A stretch of 6,199 nucleotides of DNA from Clostridiales bacterium (GTDB lineage: Bacteria; Bacillota; Clostridia; Oscillospirales; Acutalibacteraceae): contig DYBQ01000117.1 in the NCBI GenBank assembly GCA_019418545.1, forward strand, positions 424 to 6,622. Direction: 5' to 3'. The notes below the pieces were generated by a model. That model worked only from the letters and a program-made list of their open reading frames with translations, was not told the DNA's origin and did no database searches. Below, piece after piece: positions 6,121 to 6,199 of this stretch. How positions within the stretch are numbered: position 1 is the stretch's first letter; every line of letters starts with the position of its first letter. Position numbers and translations under genes: made by a program.

Positions 6121-6199
6121 GGGCTATCTGAAAAGTCGAAATTATAGTCTTTTCCTACAATCAACGCCAGCTACTGCGTTAAAAATACTCGGAATCCAT
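6121..6199 (+). other. Non-coding tail after prfB with a small inverted repeat
   Basis: These 79 bases are visibly richer in A and T than the coding DNA. No gene start is evident. AACGC-C-AG (6163-6170) pairs with CTGCGTT (6174-6180) over 7 pairs with one bulged C and a 3-base loop. An A run, not a T run, follows, so it is not a standard terminator for prfB. A weaker pairing, GAAAAG (6130-6135) with CTTTTC (6149-6154), spans a 13-base loop. The prfB terminator is probably beyond the window or is one of these weak structures. Confidence 0.4.

Noticed and set aside
1..6199. CRISPR arrays, tRNA or rRNA genes, transposase genes, selenocysteine UGA codons
   Set aside because: I saw no regularly spaced repeats, no tRNA-like sequence, no transposase frame, and no in-frame UGA inside the hydroxylase genes.

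Overview
The window suggests an anaerobic, endospore-forming Firmicute of the Clostridia, possibly a gut Oscillospirales relative. The grounds are strong AGGAGG-type ribosome binding sites, a three-subunit molybdenum hydroxylase of the kind common in anaerobic Firmicutes, a spore-cortex deacetylase (PdaA type), and moderately GC-rich DNA judged by eye. The lineage is inference; no rRNA or other taxonomic marker is present.

Bases 1-3918 (+ strand) hold the end of a tightly packed operon for a xanthine dehydrogenase-family hydroxylase. In order it has an FAD-binding subunit (5' end outside the window), a small [2Fe-2S] subunit, a large molybdopterin subunit, and a MocA/YgfJ-like nucleotidyltransferase expected to make the cytosine dinucleotide form of the molybdenum cofactor. 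Reading frames overlap by 7 and 4 bases, then a 21-base gap precedes the last gene. Electrons should pass from substrate at the Mo centre through two [2Fe-2S] clusters to FAD. The substrate cannot be read from sequence: a purine or another N-heterocycle is plausible. The nucleotidyltransferase appears to start at a CTG codon.

Bases 3915-4745 (- strand) encode a membrane-anchored or secreted PdaA-like polysaccharide deacetylase. It converges on the operon, and the two stop codons overlap, leaving no room for a terminator between them. Bases 4746-4992 are a divergent intergenic region with a GC-rich hairpin, a good sigma-A-type promoter facing prfB, and a leader of about 80 bases. Bases 4993-6120 (+ strand) encode release factor 2 (prfB) as one uninterrupted frame, without the usual programmed frameshift. 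The last 79 bases are non-coding and end at the window edge.

No wholly new system is evident. The points most worth checking are the hydroxylase's substrate pocket, the CTG start, the terminator-free convergent overlap, and the frameshift-free prfB with UGA-ended short frames in its leader.
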